Shown here: positions 19,346-48,059 of the stretch, piece by piece
Layout of the letters: every line of letters starts with the position of its first letter
How positions within the stretch are numbered: position 1 is the stretch's first letter
NCBI GenBank assembly: GCA_949752745.1
Contig: OX457026.1
Location: 33,719,911 to 33,783,910, forward strand
Direction: 5' to 3'
DNA length: 64,000 nt
Origin: Protula sp. h YS-2021
Lineage: Eukaryota > Annelida > Polychaeta > Sabellida > Serpulidae
The notes under the pieces: model-generated
What the model was told of the DNA's origin: nothing
Database searches by the model: none
The model's input: the letters and a program-made list of their open reading frames with translations, nothing else
Program-made: the position numbers and the translations under genes

Positions 19346-21598
19346 AAGTATCTTTCAATCAATACTCGGCGTTTCCAAAAAGGGGGTTGTTTCAAACTGT
19401 ACTCCGTGTTTGGTGAAAAAAGCGGTATTAAAATTCGGATTTGAAAGTTTTGGCACTGTTATCAAACCACATCATTCTTAATAGTTTGGTGAAAAATGTC
19501 TTTTTGCTACTGTCAGTCCTAGCTTTGAATATGTGATACCTTTGAATGACTTTTCCAACTTCAAAAGTCTTGCATTGTCCATATAAATTGGTATTACGTC
19601 AACATGTCTGCTTCCCTTGTCTAAACAACAATGATGCATTAAACCACACGGATTTTTTTGGAAGGTTTGCAGACAACTGTTCCGTTTTTATGAGGCGGCA
19701 TTACAGAGCTGGCACGCAGTGCATAATGGCGGTCTGTTTCCCTTCACATGAGGGAAAAACATCCTTGTCTATCCGTTCGCTATTGTACTTAATGGGTGTG
19801 TCAATTAAAACGAGACAAATGATTTTGAGACATTGAATTTTTGAGACATTGATCAGCTCATTCTTTGGAAAGATTTTGACGTTAGAAAATTTATAATTTA
19901 CGGCTTTAAGCGAAAGTTTATCATGACTTTAGTATAATATATAGATTATTATCGCATTTGTTCTTTTCTTTTACTCCGCAAAGCTCCAAAAATCGATTAT
20001 CTCCACTTTTAGGTGGGTTTGCTTCCATTCATAGCAAACACACATACTACAGAATCAAACCCTGTTCATACGGTTTGAACAGTCCTGGTCAAATTTCGAA
20101 TGGGACCGCACATGTGGCCGAGTCAATTGCGAGTCCTCTGCTAGATTGGGGCATCATCAATCCCGTTTCAGCCCACGCTTCCTCTTCCCCAAGACATGTT
20201 TTGGGTCAACCCACAATCTCGGTTAATTAGTTTATTTGGTTTCGGGTCGAACTGTTCAGGTTTCATAGGGGAAATTGCATTAGAAGCTATGAGAAACCAG
20301 CTCCTTTGTGCGGGATCAAATCATCTCGTCAGTTATGCTGGCCATTAATCAGGGGTCTGCGTGAACTACTCCATGTCCGCACTCTAGACATGGCTAAACA
20401 CGGCTCTGACGGCGAGACGAGACAGTCCTCACGCCCCTCTAACGACTTTAGACAACAGGCCCATCCCATACAGGTCAAGATCTGGGTATAATAACCCCTT
20501 GTCCTTAAACGAATCCGCACGTGGAAACTGGGGCAAATTTTTGTGAAAAAGTAGGCTCGTCTGTTAACTAAACTGCTGGCTAAAGGACAGTTATTCGTTG
20601 CCATTCAAACGTGAGCTCTTCCGGTTCACTGTGAAGCACCAGTGGGACTAACCAACACCCGTCACGGAGGGCCCGAAAAGAACCCAGTTCTTACGGACGT
20701 TGAAAGACCTTTAGTCTAAGGGTGCCTTAGAGAAAATGGATAAAAGTAGTAGCCATGTTTTTTTTCTGGTTTTGGCACTTTGAAGTCCATTTCCCATCGG
20801 TTGATTCTAATTGAGTTCAATGGGGCGTGACTTATTTTTACGTAATCTCCAGCAGGTGAGCGTAAGCGGAAAGAGATGCCATGATAAAGTGCATATTCCT
20901 AATCATCTCAGCTTCTGGCAAAAGAAAAGTGAAGATCCATGCTCTGTACCAGAGAGCTCTCTGTCTGTACTGAGGGTTCTATAAGTCAATCAGTGAATGG
21001 AAAGATATTTTTCTTTGCCACAGTTCAGGCTTTATGAGCAATATTCACTACCGCAGAGTGTATGGTTACGTTCGAGCGCATATCTCTCCCAGCATTGCAA
21101 GTAGATTGTGCCTCAACGGGCCTGGGTTCGGTTTCTCTGCCCGGGCGCTACTTTAGAAATCTCAGGCCAACATCGAGGTGACAGTCACAAAACCTTGATA
21201 TCATTTGATTCATTAACACTTCAATACTAAATTATCAAAGCCAACTAACTTTGTGGATATTAAAGGTGTCATACTGCCATCCTATGATAACAAAATCTGA
21301 TGAAAAATTCTGAGAGCGTTTCAAAATTAAGGCCAATCAGGTTCCCCAAGTGATTAATCCACTAAACGCTCTGCGTAAGACGTTATTGTCAAAAGTCTTG
21401 AAAATTGATTGTTGGGCGTATTTATTCTTTTAGGTTCGTCTGTGGCCGCGGAACGGTCACCCTAAAGTGATTGTTCATCTTGTGGTAGAGAAAGGCGGAG
21501 GAAAACCCAAAGGCAACTGAAGTCCAAAGACTTTCACATTTATGAACTTCTTCATGAATAGAGTTCTTTCTAGAACTTGCCATCAACAACAGGAGGAA

Positions 21599-21646
<48 letters not shown>

Positions 21647-22190
21647 AAAACATCTCAGCCACATAGCTCATTCCGCGTACAACTTAGCGTAAGAAGGGAG
21701 TAAAATAGTTCACGAGAAACTATAGAAAGTAAAATGTAATTGAAGTGAGTCGTATGATGAAATTAACATGTCATTCTGCACATGCAAAATGTTATTGTTT
21801 ATTCACTTTCAACTTACTGGCACCTGCGTACCTGCCGGCGTTAGGCAAAAAATAACATTCTACATATATAGAAAGAAGCATTACTGTTTTCATAGGTCAA
21901 TAAACTTGACGTCATCTTTGATGTTGCCCCTACACTTATTTCTTTTTTGTTGGATCCACAAGATCTTAGACTATTCTTAACCTGTCCCGAGAGAGTACCT
22001 TTGACCTTTCAGAGCAATTGAAACAATAATTCATTAGTAAATATCTCTTTATTTTCGCACACTTCAGCTGTATATGTACAGTTTATTTAACTGTTATAAG
22101 ACACCAGTAAAAACCAGTTATTCGTGCAGTAAATTTTCTCCTGCACTTCAAAATGACAGGCTCCTTTGCTCAGCTTTCAGTCCCACCTAA
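19346..22190. other. No supportable gene; poly-A tract and MITE remnant
   Basis: Remnant of the palindromic MITE at about 19,972-20,012 (TTATCTCCACTTTTAGG). A pure run of 44 A residues lies at 21,602-21,645, which could be the tail of an unrecognised retroposon or a simple repeat. No exon or protein domain recognised. Confidence 0.5.
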
Positions 22191-22303
22191 AGGTGGAGAT
22201 GAGCAAATTTAGAAGCCTTTGAGAAGTAAAACACACGTATGCTTTATTTCGCAAAACATCACTTTACCGGTAACAGCGTAATTCGCATTTTCCAATTTTA
22301 CAT
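22191..22303. repeat. Full-length palindromic MITE-like element, diverged
   Basis: Termini TAAAGGTGGAGATGAGC and GCATTTTCCAATTTTA. The core GAGAAGTAAAAC / TTTCGCAAAACATCACTTTACC matches the family. A C-run of about 17 follows at 22,330. Confidence 0.7.
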
Positions 22304-22482
22304 AAAAAAAAACTGTTTCCGTCGACCTTCCCCCCCCCCCCCCCCCAGTTGTTGGAGATAAATGGGAATGGATTCATAATCTTGTTCTATTCTCTCCCGA
22401 GATTTTAGCTTGACCGGGATTGTTCGCACTGCATAGACAAACTGAGTTTCCATAGTAGCTTTGTCTTGTATGAATAGTAGAG

Positions 22483-22545
22483 TATACGAATTACAATTTT
22501 ACTAGTTAAAAGCGTTTTGCGAAATAAAACCTCAGTTATCGTTGT
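22483..22545. repeat. Half copy of palindromic MITE (arm 2-like)
   Basis: ACGAATTACAATTTTACT...AAAAGCGTTTTGCGAAATAAAAC resembles arm 2. A degenerate TATCTCCATTTTAAG terminus lies near 22,580-22,595. Confidence 0.5.
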
Positions 22546-22599
22546 GCAACGTGCTGCCATAGTTAAGTACATCGCTCAAGGTATCTCCATTTTAAGTAC

Positions 22600-24029
22600 T
22601 TTAGGTACTCAAATCGCCTACGACACACTATAATACAATAATAAAATAAATACAAAACTTTAAATGTATCTGTCTAGAATTCAATATTCTGTTTGGTTTA
22701 ATATATAAGGAAAATAAAACCAATGACTCAAATATTCACACTTCTGTAAATTCAGGAACTCACACTCACGTACAAAAGCGTGTCCGTGACTTTTTAAGTC
22801 GAACCCTAAATGCGTAATGACCAGTCTGAAAATGACCGAAACGTTTAAATTGTACTCGCTAAATACGGAGCGTCAAATTGAAAAAAACACCCCTTTTCAT
22901 AAAACTATAAACTGCACAGACGCAGCTACAATAACGTACGTTACCAAAGAACGACCCAGCTGCAATCATAGACAGTGAATCAAACATTCGTTTACATTGG
23001 CAAGTATGCTTGCACAAATGTGGTTCCCCTTTTGTTCGACGAGGAGATCTACTCCAACCCACCAACCACCCTTTTTTGTTGGAAACGCACTGCTTCTTGC
23101 CCCCAAAAGTACCCCCTCCCCTTTATCTACCTGTTCGGTTACAGGCATGGCAGCACATATAGTATAAAATAACCCACGGCCATTTAAGCACGAAGACTTA
23201 GGGTATTTTTTTTTATAATGACGACGCCGGGGGAGGGGGCACTGGTCAGGGAGAGGTAGGACACGTGATCCAAAGAGTCACAGGAAAGTTATAGCGTGAA
23301 GTTGGACGGAGGTCATAATTTTATGCTCAGAGGGGGCCCCAGTTTTCACGCTCATGTTGTGATATTGGGTGGTTTATGCAGTTGGCACGCCTACTGTGCT
23401 ATGGAAATACTATGCAATTCGCTGATAACAACTAGAACCTTATCTATTTACGCAGTGAGAGCTCGCACAAAGCTCAGCAACTGTGTTCTGTGCACTGCAT
23501 TTACTTGCAAAAATACGCTCTTTTCACATGGCGTTTTAACAAAGAAAACGAAATCGAAGACAAAAATAAACAGTGACATGCACATGTTCAGATCAAGCTC
23601 TTCATCAGTCCCAAGTTTCATGGTCCTAGGGCCCATAGTGTCAGAGAAGAAGAAGACACAAAAAATTGGAAAAACTGTCAAGAAGAAAAAAAAAAGGATG
23701 AACGGCTGCTCGCACAAACTCTTGCAAGCCAAAAACTTGTCAAGTGTTAATAAACAGTCTCTGATGCAGGAAGCTGTTGGAGATCTGGCGTTTACCACTA
23801 AGAGATGAACTTACGAACACCCTGACGGGAAACTGCATATATTCCCTGAATAATCCATTTTCACGTATTTGTTGTTTTGAAAGAAGCCAAAGGCTCTACT
23901 GGTGTGAGAGAATCTGCAACACACACGTTTCTGCTGGTGAAAACAACTTTTTTTGTTTGAATCGTTGTTGTTGTAGTTTTTTTTTGCAGTCGTCCATGGA
24001 TTATACTTTTTGCCTGGTGTCTCACTCTT
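22600..24029. other. No supportable gene; 3' flank of cyclase gene
   Basis: A 170-codon plus-strand frame (23,296-23,808) lacks an ATG at its beginning. It has a low-complexity Lys-rich end and overlaps a dispersed repeat, so it is not called. The region lies beyond the likely 3' end of the cyclase transcript. Confidence 0.45.
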
Positions 24030-24035
24030 TTTATT
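24030..24035 (-). terminator. Candidate polyadenylation signal of guanylate cyclase gene
   Basis: AATAAA on the minus strand (TTTATT on plus), about 146 nt after the cyclase stop codon. This is the first canonical signal downstream. Confidence 0.5.
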
Positions 24036-24180
24036 GATCACTAAAAGCCAAAGCCACTCACACCATTTGATTTTCTGGAAGATCCTCTAGCATGTGTGCA
24101 TATCCTGATTTAAGGCAGGCAGTTCCAGGTGAGCGCCTTTTACATCACGCGCTGATGAATTGACCGTTCTATATATTGGT

Positions 24181-40197
<16,017 letters not shown>

Positions 40198-42040
40198 CTA
40201 AAACAAATATCAAAAGTAAATATTGTATTAAAATAATTTCAGTAGCAAGTGGCGCTCAACAAGAAACATAAATAGAAAGCTTTGCCACAAAGTAAACATC
40301 AAGATTTAGTATTGCACTAAAACAAATACCGAGAACCAATTTTGAAAAAGCGAAAAAAAATAATATTAATACATCAATTTCTTGAAATGGAATTTTTAAA
40401 CTTTTCAGTGAGTTTTTGTCATGATTTTCTTAACAGATTATCCAATTTTGAAGAAAAAATTGTTTGTGAGTTCTGAACTTTTCTAGAAGAAAGAACATGG
40501 CTCTACTATTAACTTTATGAAGCGGCATTTTATCCTGACACCACGTGTATCAGTTAGAGTTTTTTAAAACTCAAACCTTATTCACTTTTGCGCATTAAAA
40601 ATGTACAAATTATTCGTAAAAATATACAAGAATTGTGCATGGCCCGCATTTGCTAATATATATGCTCATTGACTTTGTTAAATTTGACCAGTTCGTTCTC
40701 ATAAACCCAACACTGTACTCAGTATATCTATACCATACAAAGACTTCACATAGTGAATGCATCATTGTAGCTGATGACCTGTGTCAATAAGTAAAACATC
40801 AATGGCTGCAGCATTGCCTAATGGCCTCTATTTCTTAAAAAAATATTAGTTTTTCTTCGTATTTTGGCCATGAAAATAAAAAGCAGGGCGAAAAAAATCA
40901 AGGTACATAACATCATTTCAAGCAACACATGTGCAAAAAATTGGCTGTTTCTAATTTGCTGAAGGAAACGGTGTTGCATGGAGGTGATTCCTCACTTTTT
41001 AAAACTCCAAAAAGGATTGCTAAAACATCTCCGCAATTAAAGTAGTGGTTTTTAGGGGAAGGGGTAAGACTGTAACAGCTTTAACTTGTGAACCAGTATG
41101 AAACAATACTTTCAAATTCATTTGATCTTAACATATTTTTTATTCCGTTCCATTCCGCAAATTGTAATTGCTGAGCAAGGCTATTTATATGTTGCGGAAC
41201 CGAACAGAGCCATTCTAACCATTCTATTTCCACTTTTTAATCTGTGAACAGTAATTATGTATTTGACTGGAAACAGCTTTATGGTTACCTATTGATGATT
41301 AGCTTTTCAATCCCCCTTAGCCATTCTTCACAGGCTGTTCCAGAAAAGAATAAGATAAATAAGGGCATTTACTTGTAGATTATCTTAAAGAAAAAGATTT
41401 TGGTGAGAAATGTTAGCCATGGAAGAAATATGGTCAACTTTTTCATACCAGTGTTTTTTTATTTTACCGTGCCGTCTATGCCGAATTTTCCTCCTCTTAC
41501 AATTTTGTTAACTGGTAGTCTTGCTTCGCACCCCCCCCCCCCCCCCTGAAAATACGATTATGTGGCTATTTGAAAGGTTTATAAGAGCCATCACTTGTTG
41601 TCAATTTATCAGTTGCTAGTTTGGAGGGTATCCAACATTCGTTATATAAAAATACGAGTGCTGAAAGCGCGAGCTCAAATTTCAAGATAAAATTCTCTGA
41701 TGAAAGGCCATAGTCAGGCATTTTTCACATTATGATTTTATATTTTTTTGCTTTACTCAAAATTGCTTAGATCTGGTCTGGTCACTTTTTTTATTTGCGA
41801 CTCGTCCGAGGATGTAAGGTTTATTTTTTCTTGCCTTATACTAAAACAACTGTTTTAAAACCTGACGGTTCGAGGACAATACCCGACAGACAATACCCCC
41901 GGATAATACCCCCCAACAATACCCCCCCAGACCATACCCACAGGACCATACCCGCCTCGTGCCAATACCACCCCCCCCCCTACCATCATTTTTTCAATTT
42001 TCCATTTTAAAGATTTTCATGAACGAACAACAAACTAGTA
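40198..42040. other. No exon recognised upstream of cyclase transmembrane exon
   Basis: AT-rich. A degenerate tandem of GACAATACCC-like units lies at about 41,875-41,975, and a C-run of about 19 lies at 41,529-41,547. No ligand-binding-domain exon could be identified on the minus strand. Confidence 0.5.
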
Positions 42041-42041
42041 C

Positions 42042-42176
42042 AGCTCTGTGATTTGTAGTTAAAAGTTAAGCCATTTCGCTATAATCTAGTTGAAAGGGGT
42101 ATAATTGCAGTTCTGTGATCTGTAGTTAAAAGCTAAGTCATTTCGCTATGATGTAGATGAAAGGAGGTATAATTGC
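42042..42176 (+). repeat. 67-bp tandem duplication
   Basis: Two adjacent diverged copies of a 67-bp unit beginning AGCTCTGTGATTTGTAGTTA and ending GGTATAATTGC. They differ at several positions, so the duplication is not recent. Confidence 0.9.
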
Positions 42177-42972
42177 AGTTCCACAGCGCTTACAACTCAT
42201 CTTATGTGATCCATTGGTAAAAGCTATTGTACATAAAAGTCCTCTATGATCTAGTTAAAAGGTTAATAAATACAATTTAATGCATATTTCCATAAATGCA
42301 ATTATCAATTCGCGCCCCACGCATATTTAATGTCCGAATTAAGGCAAAATCAATTGCAGTAAAACACAATTAGAAGCAAGGAAAGTGGAACTTCAGAATG
42401 TTGTCAAAATACCGTCTTTATATTGGACTTTGCATATTTAAATGTAACAATTTACATCTGCCATTGCATTTTTTTTTAATTGCCCAAGTACGTATCGTGT
42501 TTTACACATCTCTGTAGCTTCTCCATGACTTACTATTACAAGGTTAAAGGGCGTTTGACTCTCTTACTATGCATTGTGTTTCACGATAGCGAACGATGCA
42601 CTATTTATCTTGATAAAGCTCATTTCCCTGTTTTTATATCACGTAAGCGTAAGATCAAGTAGTTCACAAGCCATGGCAGGGGTAAGCTGGGTAATGCATC
42701 AAAGTGTCGTAATCTCTAATCGTATTGTCGTTTCCAACAGACGTCATGCAAATCCACAAGTATCTTATTCGAACTTTGTTTTGTAGTGATATATCTTGTA
42801 AATTAAAAACCAGTGCAACCACATCATCTCTTCGATCTTAACTAAATCTTTAAAATGTATCTAATGTTAAAGCAATATTTAATTATGAAATTAATCAGGC
42901 GGCGAAAAAATTCGCTTGTGATCTCCGGGCTGGGTCACTAAAATCGTAAACGGGTCTAAATATATTCTGAGT
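42177..42972. other. No gene seen
   Basis: AT-rich. No recognisable exon or element. Confidence 0.5.
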
Positions 42973-43022
42973 AAAAAAAAAAAAAAAAAAAAAAAGAAAG
43001 AAAGAAAGAAAGAAAGAAAGAA
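42973..43022. repeat. Poly-A and (GAAA)n tract
   Basis: A run of 23 A followed by about seven GAAA units. Confidence 0.95.
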
Positions 43023-44340
43023 ATCGACGTTGTTTAGACTTTGCTTTTGGCCACAATCAACTTTCTCTGACTATAGTCAACGTCTTTGAATGGACGTTGA
43101 AAAAATAAACGTTATCGCTCACAGAAAATGATACTTTCAAAGGAGACCGATATGGAGGAGAAAATATGACAATTTCAAGAGTGCTCAAGCTTTGCCAATC
43201 TGCTTTTGATAAATGTCCATGGATCCATGGACTTCATAGCTATCCTGAGTTACCAGATGACCCAACGGTGGGGGTCCTAAGGCGCAGCGTGATTGCCGCT
43301 GTGTTATCGGCGATTCTAGGACTTAATCTTTCCCCGACTCCATACCATGTTGGGAGGAAGACGTTGTTGTTAATTCCATTTGCAACCTTTACCCAAAATT
43401 GATTAGACGTAGGATAATCGCGTCTATGCAATGTGTTGCTTTGACGTCCATAAATAATAAAAAAACCCGGCGTTTATCCGACGTTGGGTGCGACATCCAT
43501 CGAACGTTGATAAAACCTCGCACTGTTTACTGGGTTCATACAGAGAGCAAGCACATGAAGCTCCAACATTGGGCCAATAACCTCGTTGAAACTCGCTCAT
43601 ATTTCAATGTTTCGGCCACGGAAATTTTGCTCATTGGGCCATATGTTTGACAACACATTCGCGCCACGTTGGCCCATCCAAGTACAAAATATACCCATTG
43701 TTTGCCCATTGTTGGCCCACTGTTGGCACAGCGTATTGGTTGAAGGTTGATCCATCTGTATAAAGGTAACACGTTTTATTCTATTATTTCCCATGCGCGG
43801 TTATAAACGTAATTATGAAGTGTTCGACTTGCAGTGTCTACCATGAAATTCTGCTTTGATATATTTTTTTCAATGCACCAGCAAAACAGCCACGCGCTTT
43901 CATAATGTTGATTTTTTCGCTAAAGCTTTGTCGAAATCTTCTTTCTTTTTCCTTTTTTTCAAAAATCGCTGCGATTCCGGTGATATTTTAATTGAGTATG
44001 GCTACATTGTTGATCTGTTTTTTTCTCCACAATTAAGCCAAGAACGCATTTGCCAACAGTGAACGTCACTTTACCAACATCATAAACTCATTGCCCAGCC
44101 CAGCAGCGTTTGCCTAGTGTTGCTTTTTTTTTATCACTGACCCAACGTTACTTCGCCAACATTGCTCCACAACGGTTTGCAAACTCAGTTTTGCCCAACG
44201 CTGGGCCAGCATTGCGCGTCAACTCCCCACGGTTCCAACAATATACCAACTTACGGATCAACGTGGCATTGCGCTCAGGGATGTTGCTGGTCACTACTAC
44301 TCATATATCCATTGGGTTGCCAATGAGATTTTACTGGAAA
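43023..44340. repeat. Region of CCAACGTTGG / GTTGGCCC quasi-palindromic words
   Basis: Many short words recur on both strands: AACGTTGATAAAAC, CATTGGGCCAATAA, GTTGGCCCATC, GTTGGCCCACTG, CCCAACGTTA and CCCAACGCTGGGCC. Similar blocks lie at 46,330-46,690 and 63,180-63,600. TGTTTACTGGG occurs both here (43,525) and at 46,660. Probably the interior of a non-autonomous repeat family. A 78-codon plus-strand frame (43,166-43,402) is unrecognised and not called. Confidence 0.45.
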
Positions 44341-45552
44341 CGACATCTCATGAATCCATTTTATCGCCAAACTGTTTTATCAGAGTTTACAACACACAAA
44401 TCTCAAACTAACTAGGATATTTACACTCCATCCATGAATATTACCGTAAATCAACACCAGGAATGTGCATACATTACCATCCAAAATCTTCTTTGAGGAT
44501 TTAGAAAGGTAACAACCGAGAGTGACAAGGTTTTCGTAGTATATGTTACAACTAAGCTTTCATTAGGCCTAACATGATGGAGTGACCACCCAGGGTAATT
44601 TAAACAGCTTAAAGTTCTTTTTTTATTAAATTTTTATCCTGGTTGTCTGACTTCCTCTGTTCTTTTATGGGCGATATTAAAAGAATAATATGAACGCAAC
44701 ATCTTAATTTTGGTTCATGTTTATCAGAACAAACATATTACTTTATTAGTTTAAGATATTAAGTTGTGTAACAGTACAATTCCAGGGATATGGTCCGGAC
44801 CTGTGGAGATATGTAGTCAGAACCAAAATTATTTACTAAAATAAATAAATAAACAAATAAATAAATACAATATTATGAACATGGTGTTGCCAATAAAATT
44901 AAAAGCATTTACGTCTGTTAGTCCATAACTGCATCCTCACACATAATGTTGACATTATTATATTACCGCATAAGGGTTAATGATATATATTTAAAAAAAG
45001 TCTCCTACCTTTTATTTGAGACATGATATAACATGCTGATAGGCAGATATCACTGATGAACAAAAACGCATGCAGTATCATGGCAAAAACGCATGCAGTA
45101 TCATGGCAAACACCTGCTAACTTTTGATCGTAATGAGTACAATATCACATTATTTTCAGATGATACCAGTCTGTCTGTGATGCATTGATGCATGACAGAA
45201 AGCATATCCCTTTATCCAATAAAATTCTTTTTTTTCACGTCGTAAAAAATATCAGTTGTTTCTCTAATATATATCACGTAATTACAGTGTTTCATTAAAG
45301 AAAACCTTTGTATATTTCACACAATTACATGAACAAACCATACGAAATGACTACAGCTTTATTCCTGTTACTGCGGTCACAGCGGTTGCATGTTCTGAGG
45401 TGGGTGTAACTGCTGAAGCCAAGTGGTTTAATGCCGGGAGAGAAAAAAAGAGGTGAAGGGTTTGCTAAGGACCGCGCATCAAACAACGCATACCATTGGT
45501 AAGGTCAGCCTTTTAACAGGTGTGGGGGTGCAGCGGGGCCAAGACTGAACAG
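44341..45552. other. No gene seen; 23-bp doublet
   Basis: A perfect tandem of two CAAAAACGCATGCAGTATCATGG units lies near 45,060-45,106. Otherwise AT-rich with no recognisable coding. Confidence 0.5.
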
Positions 45553-45806
<254 letters not shown>

Positions 45807-47600
45807 TCATTGTGGTTATTTGATCTGTGGGATGGGGAGGGGAAGAGAGTCTTCAGAATTCTCTATTTGTTTTCGTGACCACTGTTGAATAAGCATCCAT
45901 TTGAACAGTGTTCCTTGTCACAAAATTTCATGAGTTCAAAATGTATCAATCCTTTTCTGTATTTCGTTCCGGATTTCTCAAATCGTTTTATAACACATGG
46001 AAAATAAATAACATTGCTGTTCATTGTAGGGGTGGAGGGGTCGATAAAAATATCCAGTTTAGTACATCTATTTTTTTGGGGGGGGGGGGGATGCATCGGG
46101 GAAGGGGGAGGGGGGCAGACCTTTATAGCGCTTAATGTGCTATTCTGTACCGCCTGTGTTAGTGCACAACAGCTTACTATTCCTGTCACTAATAAGCTGC
46201 CCTCTATCTCCAAGCGAAAATCATGGCCATCGGAGATATGTTTCATGTTCTAATTAAGGACATCAATAGAATCGAAAACCTGTATTTATGTTTTGCTTTA
46301 AGGCAGTGCAGTTACTTATCACATTTCTCCGTCTAAATCAACAGTGGACAAATGTTGAATATACGTCGGAAAATCGATGTTAGAGAGACGTCGAAAAGTC
46401 GGCGTCGTTAAGGCGTTGGAAAGTAGGAAGTATGGGAATTTCAGGAGTGCGCCTGTTTTTTCCCCTCTTGTGTTCATGGAAATTAGCTTCATATATAGCC
46501 TGCGTTATGGGATATCAGTAGAGTGGGGAGGGGGGGGGGGTGTTGACACGTCTAGGTTGCCATTTCTTATAAAAAGTTTCCCGACGTCTATATAACGTCA
46601 GAAGAGTGACAATGCTTCGCTTTCCATAATCAACCAAAACGCGACGTTTATTAAACGTCGCAATGTTTACTGGGCTGTCTGGCAGACAGGTTGACAAAAG
46701 AGCGCTTAATTAAAAACGTTGAAATTTTTGTCCATGTGCAGATTTTAAAATGTATTCGCTAAAAATGTCAGGCTTTAGTTCATGCAAAGAGTCAAAAGGA
46801 CATGGCGAAGATGAACTGAACCCGTTTTAGGCAGTTTCCATGAAATTAGTTTTAATCCTGGAGGACACTTGGTAGCATATATGTGACCATGCGTATGTTA
46901 AAAAAACGAAGAAAAACGGGGTTTTGGTTCAGATGCGGTTTATTTTGATAAAACAGGCAATTTCTAGTCAGACTCCCCTAGGACGGGAGGAGGGGTTAGT
47001 GTCAATCCGTTTCCAGCACAAGGTGGATCCATAGATTCCTCCCATACAACTAGTAAATTTCTGTCCATTAGTGCAGTAGCCTGCGTTCTAGCCTCAACTG
47101 TGCTCATAGATATCCAATATTTTTAAAAAGATATTTTTACGCAATTTGAATGGGTGTCCGTGTCTTTTTTTGTTTGTTTGTTTGTTGCTGCTGTTTTTTT
47201 CCAGTAAAATAGACGCATTTTCAAGCTAGCGTTTAAGAAACGACGAGCCTACTCGCGGAGCACTGCCAGCCGGGGTAGTTTCGAGAGACTGAATAGAGGA
47301 GCCTGAGCAGAATCCCCACTCCCCACTCCCCACTCCTACCAAGCCTTGCAGCGGTATAGCTAACAACGCATCCACGGCATCGAATGGAGGCGAGTCCTTC
47401 ATCTCCAGGTGATGCCTTTCGTTTGAGGTCTGCTAGGTTATTCTACAGTCCGCATTGCCTGCATAGACTCCAAGCTTTATCCAGCTGTCTGTTTCATCGC
47501 TGAAATGGCCAGTCATTGGTTAAGCTGTCACTCCATGGGACCGATCAGTTGTATCTAAGCAAGCAGAATTTATACTTCCGATTGCTGTCCAATAGATTCT
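45807..47600. other. No supportable gene
   Basis: G-runs lie at 46,078-46,090 and near 46,530. Repeat words similar to 43-44.3 kb occur at 46,330-46,690 (CGACGTTTATTAAACGTCG). No exon recognised. Confidence 0.45.
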
Positions 47601-47639
47601 TTTTCGGCGTTTCTGGCTGTATTCTGGCACTTTTCTGGC

Positions 47640-47900
47640 GCCAATTACCCATTATGGGACCGCATGGGGACCGTTATGGCACCTCGCTGTACCATGCATA
47701 TCATCTCTATCCCACTACGGTCCTTTGACCGTGGGAACAGGATGCTGTGATGGGAAGTGATCATAACGCCCCCCCATTAAGCCCATGTAGGTCACAACAC
47801 CACAGGCACAAGCCTATCTTGGTATCATGCCACAATGGCACCCAAAATTGGGTCCGTTTTGGACCCCGTCCTGTTTCGGCACAGGGAAATGGCCAGAATA
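47640..47900. promoter_or_regulatory. Leader upstream of DIRS-B gag rich in short palindromic words
   Basis: CCCATTATGGGACCGCATGG, GGGACCGTTATGGCACC, CCACTACGGTCC and GGTCCGTTTTGGACC occur about 160-420 nt before the gag start. This is the same relative place as the leaders of gag-A and gag-C. Confidence 0.4.
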
Positions 47901-48059
47901 ACGCCTACAAGCATTTTCTTTCGGCTAAAAACATCAGAATTGCTCACAGACACAAGAGATGATGTTTAAAACACATGCGAGAAAACTTGAAGTGTCACCT
48001 TAAGTGTTATGACATATCTAACTGTGTGTTTACTGACGACATTTACAGTTACTTCATGG

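Noticed and set aside
23296..23808. 170-codon plus-strand open frame
   Set aside because: No ATG at its beginning, Lys-rich low complexity, overlaps a dispersed repeat, and no recognisable domain.
44990..45070. Possible ectodomain exon of the cyclase on the minus strand ending AAAAG|GTAGGA
   Set aside because: Short, no family motif, and phase could not be tied to the transmembrane exon.
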